DNA of 6,594 bases from NCBI GenBank assembly GCA_017882985.1, contig JADGOK010000052.1:1-6594 (forward strand), given 5' to 3'. The position numbers were made by a program, and so were the translations under genes. Shown here in pieces: positions 1-6,538 of this stretch. The stretch's first letter is position 1. Every line of letters starts with the position of its first letter. The stretch comes from Acidimicrobiales bacterium. GTDB lineage: Bacteria; Actinomycetota; Acidimicrobiia; Acidimicrobiales; RAAP-2. The notes under the pieces were generated by a model. It made no database searches and was not told the DNA's origin. It worked only from the letters and a program-made list of their open reading frames with translations.

Positions 1-491
1 GTACGGGCCGCTTCGCGCCCCTTGTTGGTCTCGTCAGGCAGTGAACGCTCGAGTGCCTGGTCGACCGTGTTGGTCGTCAGCACGCCGAAGACGACCGGCA
101 CACCGGTGCGTAGCTGGACCGCCTGCACGCCGCGCGCGCACTCACCCGCCACGACCTCGTAGTGACCGGTGTCACCGCGAATGACCGCACCGAGAGTAAT
201 GACCGCGTCGACGGGACGTGGACCGCTCGCGTACGAGCGCGCCAGCATCGGGATCTCGAAGGCCCCCGGCGCCCACGCGAGCGAGATGTCCGCGCGCTCC
301 ACACCCGCCTCGTCGAGCGCGTCGAGCGCGCCCACCAAGAGTCGCGTCGTGATCGCGCCGTTGAACTTGCCACAGACCACACCCACGCGAAGTCCGCGCC
401 CTTCGCCGCCACCCTCGAGGTACTCGCCCACCCGCGAACGAAGCACCTTGGCCGCCTTGGGATCGAAGTCAGTGTCCTCAGTCGAGGTCAT
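1..491 (-). CDS. ribH: 6,7-dimethyl-8-ribityllumazine synthase (RibH), 3' end cut off by the window
   Basis: Lumazine synthase condenses 5-amino-6-ribitylamino-uracil (from RibA/RibD and a phosphatase) with 3,4-dihydroxy-2-butanone-4-P (from RibB), the penultimate step of riboflavin synthesis; the family forms pentamers or 60-mer capsids in the cytoplasm. I translated 163 complete codons from the ATG at 491. Visible family motifs are GKFN (residues 41-44), PGAFEIP (75-81), GAVIRGDTGH (101-110) with the probable catalytic His110, FGVLTT (135-140), QALERS (145-150) with the conserved Arg149, and NKG (156-158). Family proteins usually run about 10-20 residues past NKG, so only the C-terminal tail is missing. 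About 32 residues precede the first core strand, against roughly 13 in E. coli RibH, so there is a modest N-terminal extension. The start overlaps the end of ribBA by 14 bases and has a good Shine-Dalgarno sequence, which favours ATG491 and suggests coupled translation. Identification is very secure. Confidence 0.96.
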   Translation of the reverse strand, partial: MTSTEDTDFDPKAAKVLRSRVGEYLEGGGEGRGLRVGVVCGKFNGAITTRLLVGALDALDEAGVERADISLAWAPGAFEIPMLARSYASGPRPVDAVITLGAVIRGDTGHYEVVAGECARGVQAVQLRTGVPVVFGVLTTNTVDQALERSLPDETNKGREAAR

Positions 492-1698
492 CGAGACCTT
501 CTAACAGATGACCCATCCGTTCGCGCTTGGTGCGCAGGTAGTCGATGTTGAACTCGGTCGGTCGGCTCTCGATCGGCACGCGCTCGACGATATTGAGGCC
601 GAATCCCTCGAGTCCGCCGTACTTGCTCGGATTGTTGGTCATGAGCCGCATCGAGGTCACGCCGAGGTCCACCAGAATCTGGGCGCCAATGCCGTACTCG
701 CGCGAGTCCACGGGCAGGCCCTGTTCAAGGTTCGCGTCAACCGTGTCGCGCCCGTCCTCTTGGAGCGCGTAGGCACGGATCTTGTGCCCGAGACCGATCC
801 CGCGGCCCTCGTGGCCGCGCAGGTACACGACGACGCCCGCCCCTTCGGCCGCGATCTTGGCGAGCGCGGTGTGCAGCTGGGGACCACAGTCACAGCGCAT
901 CGAACCCATCACGTCGCCGGTCAGGCACTCTGAATGCACCCGCACGAGCAAGTCACGCTGGTCGCTGATGTCGCCGTAGACGAGCGCCAGGTGTTGTTCG
1001 TTGTCGAGCACGGACTCAAAGACGAACGCCTGGAACGCGCCGTGCTCGGTCGGCAGTGTCGCTTCAGCGACGCGGCGAACCAATTTCTCGTGATGACGCC
1101 GGTACCGGATGAGGTCAGCGATGGAGATGAGGGGCAGGCCGTGGCGCTGGGTGAACTCCTCGAGCTCGGGCAGTCGAGCCATGTCGGCCTTGTCGGCCGT
1201 GACGATCTCACAGAGCACGCCCGAGGGGTACTTGCCCGCCAGTCGACAGAGGTCGACGGTCGCCTCGGTGTGGCCCGCGCGCTTCAAGACGCCACCGGGT
1301 CGGTAGCGCAACGGAAAGATATGACCAGGGCGGTTGAGGTCCGTCGGCCGCGTGGCGGGATCGATCAGCGCGCGCACCGTCGCGGCGCGGTCGGTCGCCG
1401 AAATGCCGGTCGTGGTGCCGTGGCGGTAGTCCACCGTCACGGTGAAGGCCGTGCGCTGGGCTTCGGTATTGGCGACCACCATCAAGGGCAGGTCGAGCTC
1501 GTCGGCGCGAACCGCCTCGAGCGGTACGCAGAAGACGCCCGAAGTGTGCTCGAGGAAGAAGGCCATGCTCTCGGCCGTCACGTCCTCAGCGGCCATGATG
1601 AGGTCGCCTTCGTTCTCACGGTCCTCGTCGTCGACGACCACGACCATGCCCCCGTTGCGCAACGCGGCAATCGCCTCTTCGATCGTTGACAGCGCCAT
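478..1698 (-). CDS. ribBA: Bifunctional 3,4-dihydroxy-2-butanone-4-P synthase / GTP cyclohydrolase II
   Basis: A 406-residue fusion catalysing both entry reactions of riboflavin synthesis: ribulose-5-P to 3,4-dihydroxy-2-butanone-4-P plus formate (N-terminal half), and GTP to 2,5-diamino-6-ribosylamino-pyrimidinone-5'-P plus formate and pyrophosphate (C-terminal half). The RibB domain (about 1-200) shows DDEDRENEGD (23-32), the acidic Mg/substrate loop, TTGISATDRA (96-105), RPGHIFPL (123-130) and GHTEA (142-146). The RibA domain (about 207-400) shows SECLTGD (256-262) and RCDCG (268-272), giving the three zinc cysteines C258, C269 and C271, then EGRGIGL (297-303), PVDSREYGIGAQIL (329-342) with the expected catalytic Arg333, and TNNPSKYGGLEGFGL (354-368). 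All key residues of both halves are present, and the length is typical of RibBA, so both activities are expected. The ATG shares one base with the ribD stop (TGATG) and has a strong ribosome binding site. RibH follows with a 14-base overlap. Confidence 0.98.
   Translation of the reverse strand: MALSTIEEAIAALRNGGMVVVVDDEDRENEGDLIMAAEDVTAESMAFFLEHTSGVFCVPLEAVRADELDLPLMVVANTEAQRTAFTVTVDYRHGTTTGISATDRAATVRALIDPATRPTDLNRPGHIFPLRYRPGGVLKRAGHTEATVDLCRLAGKYPSGVLCEIVTADKADMARLPELEEFTQRHGLPLISIADLIRYRRHHEKLVRRVAEATLPTEHGAFQAFVFESVLDNEQHLALVYGDISDQRDLLVRVHSECLTGDVMGSMRCDCGPQLHTALAKIAAEGAGVVVYLRGHEGRGIGLGHKIRAYALQEDGRDTVDANLEQGLPVDSREYGIGAQILVDLGVTSMRLMTNNPSKYGGLEGFGLNIVERVPIESRPTEFNIDYLRTKRERMGHLLEGLDDLD
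497..502 (-). promoter_or_regulatory. Ribosome binding site of ribH
   Basis: AGAAGG on the minus strand lies 5 bases before the ATG at 491. It sits inside the last codons of ribBA, so ribH is started from within the upstream gene. It supports ATG491 as the ribH start. Confidence 0.65.
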
Positions 1699-2684
1699 CA
1701 GACCTCCACGTCCACCCGTATATCTTCGCCGATTCTCCCCACGCTGACCACTCGGCCCCGTCGCAGCACGCTGATCGTCGGTGTCGAAAGGCTTCGCAGC
1801 GCTCCCACGGTGCCGTCACCGCCGGCGAACGCGGGCGCGATGTACCACACGACGTGGTTCACGAGCCCCGCCTCGAAGAAGGCACTCGTGGTGCCCGGAC
1901 CACCTTCGACGAGCACCTGGAGCACCTCGAGTTGACCCAGTTCGTCGAGCACCAGACCGATGTCGCCGTGGCGCTCCAGGCACGGTCGGACCTTGGCGCC
2001 CGCGGGCGCTTCGCCGAGCACGACGCGAAGTGGCTCAAGGACGATGTCGTCGAGTCGGGCCGTGAGCTGTGGATCGTCGCTGCGCACGGTCCCCGCGCCG
2101 ATAATGATCGCCTGGCTCTGGGCGCGCAGCACGTGCGCGTCGCGTCGCGCGGGCTCGCCGGTGATCCACTGACTCGAGCCGTCCGCCATCGCTACCGCGC
2201 CGTCGAGGGTGGCGGCGACTTTGGCGACGACGTAGGGACGACCGGTGACGCGGTGCCAGAGGTAGGCGGCCAGTTGGGACCGAACGGCGTCTTCTTCGAT
2301 GCCGATCTCGACGTCAACGCCCGACGCGCGCAGCTGCTCAACGCCTTGGCCCGACACACGCGTGTCAGGGTCGAGCGTTCCGATCACGACCCGCGCGATG
2401 CCCGAGGCAATAATGGCGTCGGTGCAGGGCCCGGTACGTCCCACGTGACAACAGGGCTCGAGCGTGACGACCATCGTGGCCCCTCTCGCCGCGTCACCAG
2501 CGCGTCGCAGCGCGTCGATCTCGGCGTGCGACTCTCCGGGGACCTGCGTGTGTCCTTCGGCGACGATCACGCCGCGTTCGTTCACGATCACCGCCCCCAC
2601 CCAGGGATTGGGCGGCGCGAGGTAGCGGGCCTTCTCACCGGCCTGCACGGCCTGGAGCATCAATTCGGTATTCGAAAAGATCAT
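1698..2684 (-). CDS. ribD: Bifunctional riboflavin deaminase / reductase RibD
   Basis: RibD performs the second and third steps of the pyrimidine branch: zinc-dependent deamination of the GTP cyclohydrolase II product, then NADPH-dependent reduction of the ribosyl side chain. The N-terminal cytidine-deaminase-like domain (about 5-145) has PNPWVGAVIV (25-34), the HAE zinc/catalytic motif (53-55) and LEPCCHVGRTGPC (75-87), giving zinc ligands H53, C78 and C87 and catalytic E55. The C-terminal reductase domain (about 150-328) has KVAATLDG (155-162), SQWITG (171-176), GAGTVRSDDPQLT (196-208) and LVEGGP (258-263). At 328 residues it is shorter than E. coli RibD (367); the shortening lies in the reductase domain between about residues 222 and 256, while the conserved motifs survive. 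The ATG at 2684 overlaps the rpe stop as ATGA and has no clear Shine-Dalgarno sequence, so translation is probably coupled to rpe. Its stop overlaps the ribBA start by one base. Confidence 0.97.
   Translation of the reverse strand: MIFSNTELMLQAVQAGEKARYLAPPNPWVGAVIVNERGVIVAEGHTQVPGESHAEIDALRRAGDAARGATMVVTLEPCCHVGRTGPCTDAIIASGIARVVIGTLDPDTRVSGQGVEQLRASGVDVEIGIEEDAVRSQLAAYLWHRVTGRPYVVAKVAATLDGAVAMADGSSQWITGEPARRDAHVLRAQSQAIIIGAGTVRSDDPQLTARLDDIVLEPLRVVLGEAPAGAKVRPCLERHGDIGLVLDELGQLEVLQVLVEGGPGTTSAFFEAGLVNHVVWYIAPAFAGGDGTVGALRSLSTPTISVLRRGRVVSVGRIGEDIRVDVEV
1703..1707 (-). promoter_or_regulatory. Ribosome binding site of ribBA
   Basis: GGAGG, the strongest Shine-Dalgarno match in the window, lies 4 bases before the ribBA ATG at 1698. 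It is embedded in the final codons of ribD (the residues ending -VDVEV), so RibBA can initiate independently as well as by coupling at the TGATG junction. Confidence 0.75.
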
Positions 2685-3370
2685 GGGCGACCGGTGAGGG
2701 CGGCGGCGCGCAGTGCGTGCGCCGCTTCGAGCGGATCGCTGTGCCCAAAGATCGCTGAACCGGCGACGAGGACATTCGCGCCCGCGCGCACGGCCGTCAC
2801 CGCGGTCGTGGCGTCAATGCCCCCGTCGACTTCAATATCGATCGCCAACGAGTTGCTGTCCACTTCGTGGCGCGCCTCTTCGACCTTGCCCATGACTTCG
2901 CCCATGAAGGACTGTCCCCCGAAGCCGGGAAAGACCGTCATGAGCAACAGCAGATCGACGTCGCCGAGAAAGGGCGCGACCCTCTCGAACGCGGTGTCGG
3001 GGTTCGCCGCCAAACCCACGCGTAGTCCCAGCGCCCGGGCGTCGCTGATCAGTCCCTGCGTGCCCCCGACCTCGACGTGCACGGTGCAGCCGTCGGCGCC
3101 CGCCTTAGCGAAGGCTTCCAGGTAACGGCCCGGCTCACTCATCATCAGATGGCAGTCAAAGAACTTCGTACTGTAGCGACGAAGTGACTGGACGACGGGA
3201 GGACCGATCGACACGTTCGGCACGAAATGACCGTCCATCACGTCCACGTGCAGCCAGTCGGTCTCGGTGTCTATCTCGTGGACCGCGCTCGCCAACGCGC
3301 CAAAATCAGCCGCAAGAATCGAGGGGGCCAGTCGCAGGGAACCCGACGGTCCAGCGTTGATCAACGTCAC
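2681..3370 (-). CDS. rpe: Ribulose-phosphate 3-epimerase
   Basis: A TIM-barrel enzyme of the pentose phosphate pathway interconverting ribulose-5-P and xylulose-5-P. Motifs run LAPSILAADF (14-23), HVDVMDGHFVPN (41-52), FDCHLM (71-76), TVFPGFGGQSF (145-155), VDGGI (181-185) and GSAIFG (204-209). Expected metal ligands H41, D43, H74 and D182 are all present, with D43 and D182 the acid/base pair. The length of 229 residues is normal. The start chosen is GTG at 3370, since an in-frame TAG lies only 9 bases upstream; a TTG two codons further in is a weaker alternative. The Shine-Dalgarno signal is poor. The gene begins 29 bases after fmt and its stop overlaps the ribD ATG (ATGA). Its position ahead of the rib genes makes metabolic sense because ribulose-5-P is a substrate of RibB; the same rpe-rib neighbourhood is known in other actinobacteria such as Corynebacterium. 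Confidence 0.97.
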   Translation of the reverse strand: MTLINAGPSGSLRLAPSILAADFGALASAVHEIDTETDWLHVDVMDGHFVPNVSIGPPVVQSLRRYSTKFFDCHLMMSEPGRYLEAFAKAGADGCTVHVEVGGTQGLISDARALGLRVGLAANPDTAFERVAPFLGDVDLLLLMTVFPGFGGQSFMGEVMGKVEEARHEVDSNSLAIDIEVDGGIDATTAVTAVRAGANVLVAGSAIFGHSDPLEAAHALRAAALTGRP

Positions 3371-3400
3371 GATTTCAGCCTAGAGGCCCGCGTCGATCAT
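3371..3400 (-). other. fmt-rpe junction with a six-codon in-frame mini-ORF
   Basis: The fmt stop TGA (3402-3400) shares a base with an ATG (3400-3398). That ATG is in the same frame as the rpe GTG start 30 bases on, but reads M-I-D-A-G-L and then TAG (3382-3380). Nine more bases lead to the rpe GTG. It could be a stop-restart coupling device, the remains of an older rpe start, a single-base error, or chance. No promoter or terminator structure is apparent in this stretch. Confidence 0.4.
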
Positions 3401-4272
3401 CACGTCCACCGCACGGAGGCCGCGTCGAGGCGGGCGCCGGTCCACCACGCCCAACCGGTCATGGCCCGCGCGCCCTCGGGCTGGACTTCATCGAGCGTGA
3501 CGCCACCGCCCTCGCCCGCCAGCGTCACGACGCCACCCTCGGCGCGAATTGAACCCGGCGCGTCGTCGCCCGAGACCACGTGCGCCTTCATCACCCTGAG
3601 GCGTCGCTCGTTCACGAAGGCGTACGCACGTTCCAGACGCACGGTGCGCGTCAACAACTCTGGCGTCATGGACGGCACGAGATGGAACGTTTCCGTCGTG
3701 AGTTTCGCCGCGTAGGTCACTTCGCCCTCCTGGCGACGCGGGTTCGCCAGCAACTCGGGCGAGTCGAGCACTTCCACGAGCGCGAGCGCGCCGAGTTCGG
3801 CCAGTTCGTTCGTCAGCTGTCGCGCGGTCTTTTCTCCCACGTCCACACGTCGCTCGAGGTGGATCGGGCCGGTGTCGAGCTCGGCTTCGAGGGACATGAC
3901 GTCCACGCCCGTCTCCTCGTCGCCCGCGAGAATCGCCCGCTCGACCGGGGCGGCACCTCGCCACCGTGGCAGGAGCGAGAAATGGACGTTCAGCATCGCC
4001 ACTCGCTCGAGCAACGTCGCGGGAATCATCGCGCCGTACGCGACGACGACACCACGCTCGACCGCAAACTGGTCAACGTCACTCACGAGATGCGCGACGC
4101 GCAACCCCAGTTCCAGCGCCGCGACCTTGACGGCGCTGGCGCTCAGTTCGCCACCACGCCCGCGGCGCCGATCGGGACGAGTGACGACGACTTCAATGGT
4201 GTGCCCCGCGTCCACCAGGGCGCGAAGTGACGGGACGGCCGCGTCGGGAGTCCCGAAGAACGCCAGACGCAT
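3400..4272 (-). CDS. fmt: Methionyl-tRNA formyltransferase
   Basis: Transfers a formyl group from 10-formyl-tetrahydrofolate to methionine on initiator tRNA, allowing bacterial translation initiation. The N-terminal Rossmann-like formyltransferase domain (about 1-185) opens with MRLAFFGTPDAAVPSL (1-16), has AYGAMIP (78-84), then NVHFSLLPRWRGAAPVERAI (95-114) and LDTGPI (132-137). Catalytic residues N95, H97 and D133 match N106, H108 and D144 of the E. coli enzyme with constant spacing. The C-terminal OB-fold tRNA-binding domain (about 190-290) is less conserved but shows the usual TYAAKLT entry (186-192). At 290 residues it is somewhat shorter than E. coli Fmt (about 315). The ATG at 4272 follows the def stop directly with no gap, and def-fmt pairing is widespread in bacteria, matching addition and removal of the formyl group. 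Confidence 0.97.
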   Translation of the reverse strand: MRLAFFGTPDAAVPSLRALVDAGHTIEVVVTRPDRRRGRGGELSASAVKVAALELGLRVAHLVSDVDQFAVERGVVVAYGAMIPATLLERVAMLNVHFSLLPRWRGAAPVERAILAGDEETGVDVMSLEAELDTGPIHLERRVDVGEKTARQLTNELAELGALALVEVLDSPELLANPRRQEGEVTYAAKLTTETFHLVPSMTPELLTRTVRLERAYAFVNERRLRVMKAHVVSGDDAPGSIRAEGGVVTLAGEGGGVTLDEVQPEGARAMTGWAWWTGARLDAASVRWT

Positions 4273-4806
4273 CTACTCACCCAGGAGTCGTTGGAGGCCG
4301 TCGGGATCGTTCGCGGTGAGTTGGACGCGTTGGGCGCGCAGCAGCTTCTTCGCCTCCCGGCGCTGCACCGCGTCGAGACGTTCGATCAACAACACGCCGT
4401 CGAGATGGTCCATCTCGTGCTGGAAGATGCGGCCCTCAAACTCGTCGGTCTGGATGTCGATCTCGTTGCCGTCGAGGTCGAAGCCGGTCAGGTGAACGGC
4501 GTTCGCCCGCGTGATCTCCCAACTCATCCCGGGCACCGAAAGGCAGCCCTCCTCGTAGGTCCACTCCCCTTGGGACTCGACGATGACCGGGTTCACGATG
4601 ACGACCGGGCCGTCACCCTTGTCGTAGACGAAGAGGCGCTTCTGCACGCCGATCTGGTTGGCCGCGAGGCCCACGCCCGGCGCCTCGTACATGGTCTCGA
4701 TCATCGAAGCCGCGAGGGCCACGACGCGGCCGTCGATGTTGTCGACTTCGGTCGCCACCTGGTTCAACACCGGGTCGCCGTAGACACGTATGGGCAGAGT
4801 ACTCAC
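4273..4806 (-). CDS. def: Peptide deformylase
   Basis: Metalloenzyme that removes the N-formyl group from nascent proteins, releasing formate; acts at the ribosome exit. All three signature motifs are present: GVGLAANQIG (44-53), EGCLS (86-90) with metal ligand C88, and HEMDH (130-134) with ligands H130 and H134 and catalytic E131. Residue E131 and the EGCLS form show an active, classical deformylase. The length of 177 residues is normal. The start is GTG at 4806; the N-terminus MSTLPIRVYGDPVL aligns well with the family (usual form I-x-x-x-G-D-P-x-L), which supports it, although no convincing Shine-Dalgarno sequence precedes it. It lies 19 bases after the priA stop and abuts fmt. Confidence 0.98.
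   Translation of the reverse strand: MSTLPIRVYGDPVLNQVATEVDNIDGRVVALAASMIETMYEAPGVGLAANQIGVQKRLFVYDKGDGPVVIVNPVIVESQGEWTYEEGCLSVPGMSWEITRANAVHLTGFDLDGNEIDIQTDEFEGRIFQHEMDHLDGVLLIERLDAVQRREAKKLLRAQRVQLTANDPDGLQRLLGE
4277..4281 (-). promoter_or_regulatory. Probable ribosome binding site of fmt
   Basis: GGTGA on the minus strand, 4 bases before the fmt ATG, matches part of the anti-Shine-Dalgarno complement and lies in the last codons of def. It is moderate rather than strong; coupling across the abutting TAG-ATG may matter as much. Confidence 0.45.
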
Positions 4807-4825
4807 GAAACCACGCTACCGCCCA

Positions 4826-6538
4826 CTACCGGATCGCCACTCGCACTTTGGCGCTCGGTCGTGCCAAGGCGCCGAGCGCGTCGCTCAACGTGGTGACGTC
4901 GCGCGCGCGCACCGTGAAGCCGCCGGGCGACGGATGCACGGTGACGTCGGGACCGCCCAGCCCGGCGAGGAACTCCTCGGCACCGTCACCGCTCACTTCG
5001 GCGAGTGCCCCGTACGGCGGCAGCGCGAGGAGCTCGGCGGTCTCCCGGTCGTCTTGTATCAACTGCGTGAAGTCCCCCGACGTCAGCGCGAGCGTGACCG
5101 GATCCTCACCGCGGCGCGTCTGAAGCACGACCTCTCCGCGACCTTCTCGACGCGAGCCCACGAGGCGCCCCGCCTTGCCGACCGCCGTCACCGCCGCCCG
5201 GCGTGCCGACTCGCGCGGCGCGAGGAGGTACTGGTCGAAGTCCACGAAGATCACGACGCCGCAGCGCCGCACGCGCTGCCAAATCGCTTCAGTGCCGACG
5301 ACAACGCGATTCAATTGGACGTCGGCGTCGCTCGCGGCGGTGACCTCGCTGACGCTCTGGGAGAGTTGGGCCGCGACGTCGCGCGCCAACGTCGTCACGC
5401 CCACGCGCACCCGCCGCAGATTCGTCGCGCCACAGGCCTGACAGAAATTCGCGCGCGGGGCGTGTCGTTGGGCGCAGGCGAGTTGACCGTCGAACTCCTC
5501 TTCGCCCTGTGCGCAAACGGCGCAGCGCGCCAACTCCCCACAACGACGACAGGCGAACAGTCGTCCCTTGCCGAGTCGTTGCAGCACGACCGCGACCGCG
5601 ACGGCTTCGTCACCGGCGAGGGCCCGGTGCGCCGCGTCGAGCGCCTCGCGCGAGAGCGCCCCGTCGCGCGGATCACTCTGGCGACGGTCGAGCACCACCA
5701 CGCGCGGCCAACCCCCGACGAGATCGCTGCCTTCGTGGTACGCGCCGCGGTCGAGCAGCGTCGGTGACGGGATCATCGAGGTCAACCACAGAGGCGCGCC
5801 ATCGAGTTCGCAGCGCTTGCGCAGCATCGTCACCGCGTCCCACGTCGGTGCCGCCTCGGAGCGAAAGGCCTCGTCGTCGGCGTCGACGACGACCGCGCCC
5901 GCGACGCGCGGCGTGGGCGCCAGGGCCACGCCACGGGCGCCGACAATCACGGGCCACCGCGCACGCATCCGGTCCCACTCGTTCTCGCCCGACGCGACCG
6001 CGCAACCACGTTGCTCGAGTCGACCGCGCAGTCGTCGAGCCCACGATTCGGTGGGCACCAGCACGATCAGCGATCCCTCTCGTTCGCGACAGGTCTCGTA
6101 CGCGCCGAGGATGAGCGCCAGCGGATCACTCGTGGGCGACAGTTGCCACACGCCGGGTTCGTTCGCCGATGCCCCCTTCGCGACGCTCGTCGCCAGCGCG
6201 TTCGCACGCGGCGCGTCGGGCAGTGTCGTGACGAGTCGATGGGGCGAGGAGGAGATCAGGAACCGCGACATCGGGCTGCACCAACGCGCGCTCGCCCACC
6301 GCATCACGTCGAGCAGTGGCGGCGGTGGACCGTAGCCCAGCCATTTGGTGAGAGGTTTCAGCTCACCGACCGCGTCGACCTCGCTCACGACCCAACCGCG
6401 CACCGATCGGTGGTTGAAGTCCACGCGCACGCGGTCGCCGATGCCGACCTGCGCGGTGTTCCCACCCACGAGGTAGTCGAACGGTCGATCGACCGCCGCC
6501 ACTTCGGTGATGATGCGAACCGCGCGCGACGCGGTCAC
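4826..6538 (-). CDS. priA: Replication restart protein PriA, actinobacterial helicase-deficient form
   Basis: PriA recognises abandoned replication forks and loads the replicative helicase. This 570-residue copy has the N-terminal 3'-end DNA-binding domain (about 1-100, with DRPFDYLV at 17-24 and GDRVRVDF at 34-41), followed by a winged-helix-like region. The ATPase core is degenerate: where active PriA has the Walker A GVTGSGKT, this protein reads SPTSDPLA (134-141) before the matching strand SLIVLVP (156-162). The DEEH Walker B site reads DADDE (219-223), and motif VI reads AVGKAGR (452-458) instead of the usual VAGRAGR. A zinc region at 330-369 has C330, C333, C339, C342, C355, C366 and C369, seven of the usual eight cysteines. 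Actinobacterial PriA proteins are known to lack helicase motifs, so a structural restart role without unwinding is expected. The GTG start shares one base with the metK stop (TAGTG); no clear ribosome binding site. Confidence 0.88.
   Translation of the reverse strand: MTASRAVRIITEVAAVDRPFDYLVGGNTAQVGIGDRVRVDFNHRSVRGWVVSEVDAVGELKPLTKWLGYGPPPPLLDVMRWASARWCSPMSRFLISSSPHRLVTTLPDAPRANALATSVAKGASANEPGVWQLSPTSDPLALILGAYETCREREGSLIVLVPTESWARRLRGRLEQRGCAVASGENEWDRMRARWPVIVGARGVALAPTPRVAGAVVVDADDEAFRSEAAPTWDAVTMLRKRCELDGAPLWLTSMIPSPTLLDRGAYHEGSDLVGGWPRVVVLDRRQSDPRDGALSREALDAAHRALAGDEAVAVAVVLQRLGKGRLFACRRCGELARCAVCAQGEEEFDGQLACAQRHAPRANFCQACGATNLRRVRVGVTTLARDVAAQLSQSVSEVTAASDADVQLNRVVVGTEAIWQRVRRCGVVIFVDFDQYLLAPRESARRAAVTAVGKAGRLVGSRREGRGEVVLQTRRGEDPVTLALTSGDFTQLIQDDRETAELLALPPYGALAEVSGDGAEEFLAGLGGPDVTVHPSPGGFTVRARDVTTLSDALGALARPSAKVRVAIR

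Noticed and set aside
312..329. Two tandem copies of GTCGAGCGC in ribH
   Set aside because: It simply encodes A-L-D-A-L-D in a normal helix of RibH; two copies are too few to call a functional repeat.
77..412. A 111-codon minus-strand frame at the left end
   Set aside because: It is an out-of-frame reading of ribH; the frame starting at 491 gives the lumazine synthase motifs and runs off the window edge.
934..1689. Plus-strand open frame of 251 codons
   Set aside because: Antisense to the RibB-encoding part of ribBA, no recognisable motif.
2681..2705. Possible FMN riboswitch ahead of the riboflavin genes
   Set aside because: ribD overlaps rpe by four bases, leaving no untranslated space, and none of the gaps in the window (29 bases at most) can hold this element.
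1686..3125. A 479-codon open frame on the plus strand
   Set aside because: It lies antisense to ribD and most of rpe, both certain genes. Its translation is rich in Arg, His, Asp and Ala with no recognisable domain, as expected for an open shadow frame in GC-rich DNA.
4807..4825. Possible promoter or terminator between priA and def
   Set aside because: Only 19 bases, with no -10/-35 pattern, no hairpin and no T-run.
4790..5767. A 325-codon open frame on the plus strand
   Set aside because: Antisense to the 3' half of priA; low-complexity composition and no domain, so a GC-driven shadow.
6482..6495. A perfect 14-base palindrome (CGGTCGATCGACCG) near the 5' end of priA
   Set aside because: It lies within well-conserved codons for the V-D-R-P segment, has no loop and no partner sites, and is likely due to codon choice in GC-rich DNA; no operator function can be supported.
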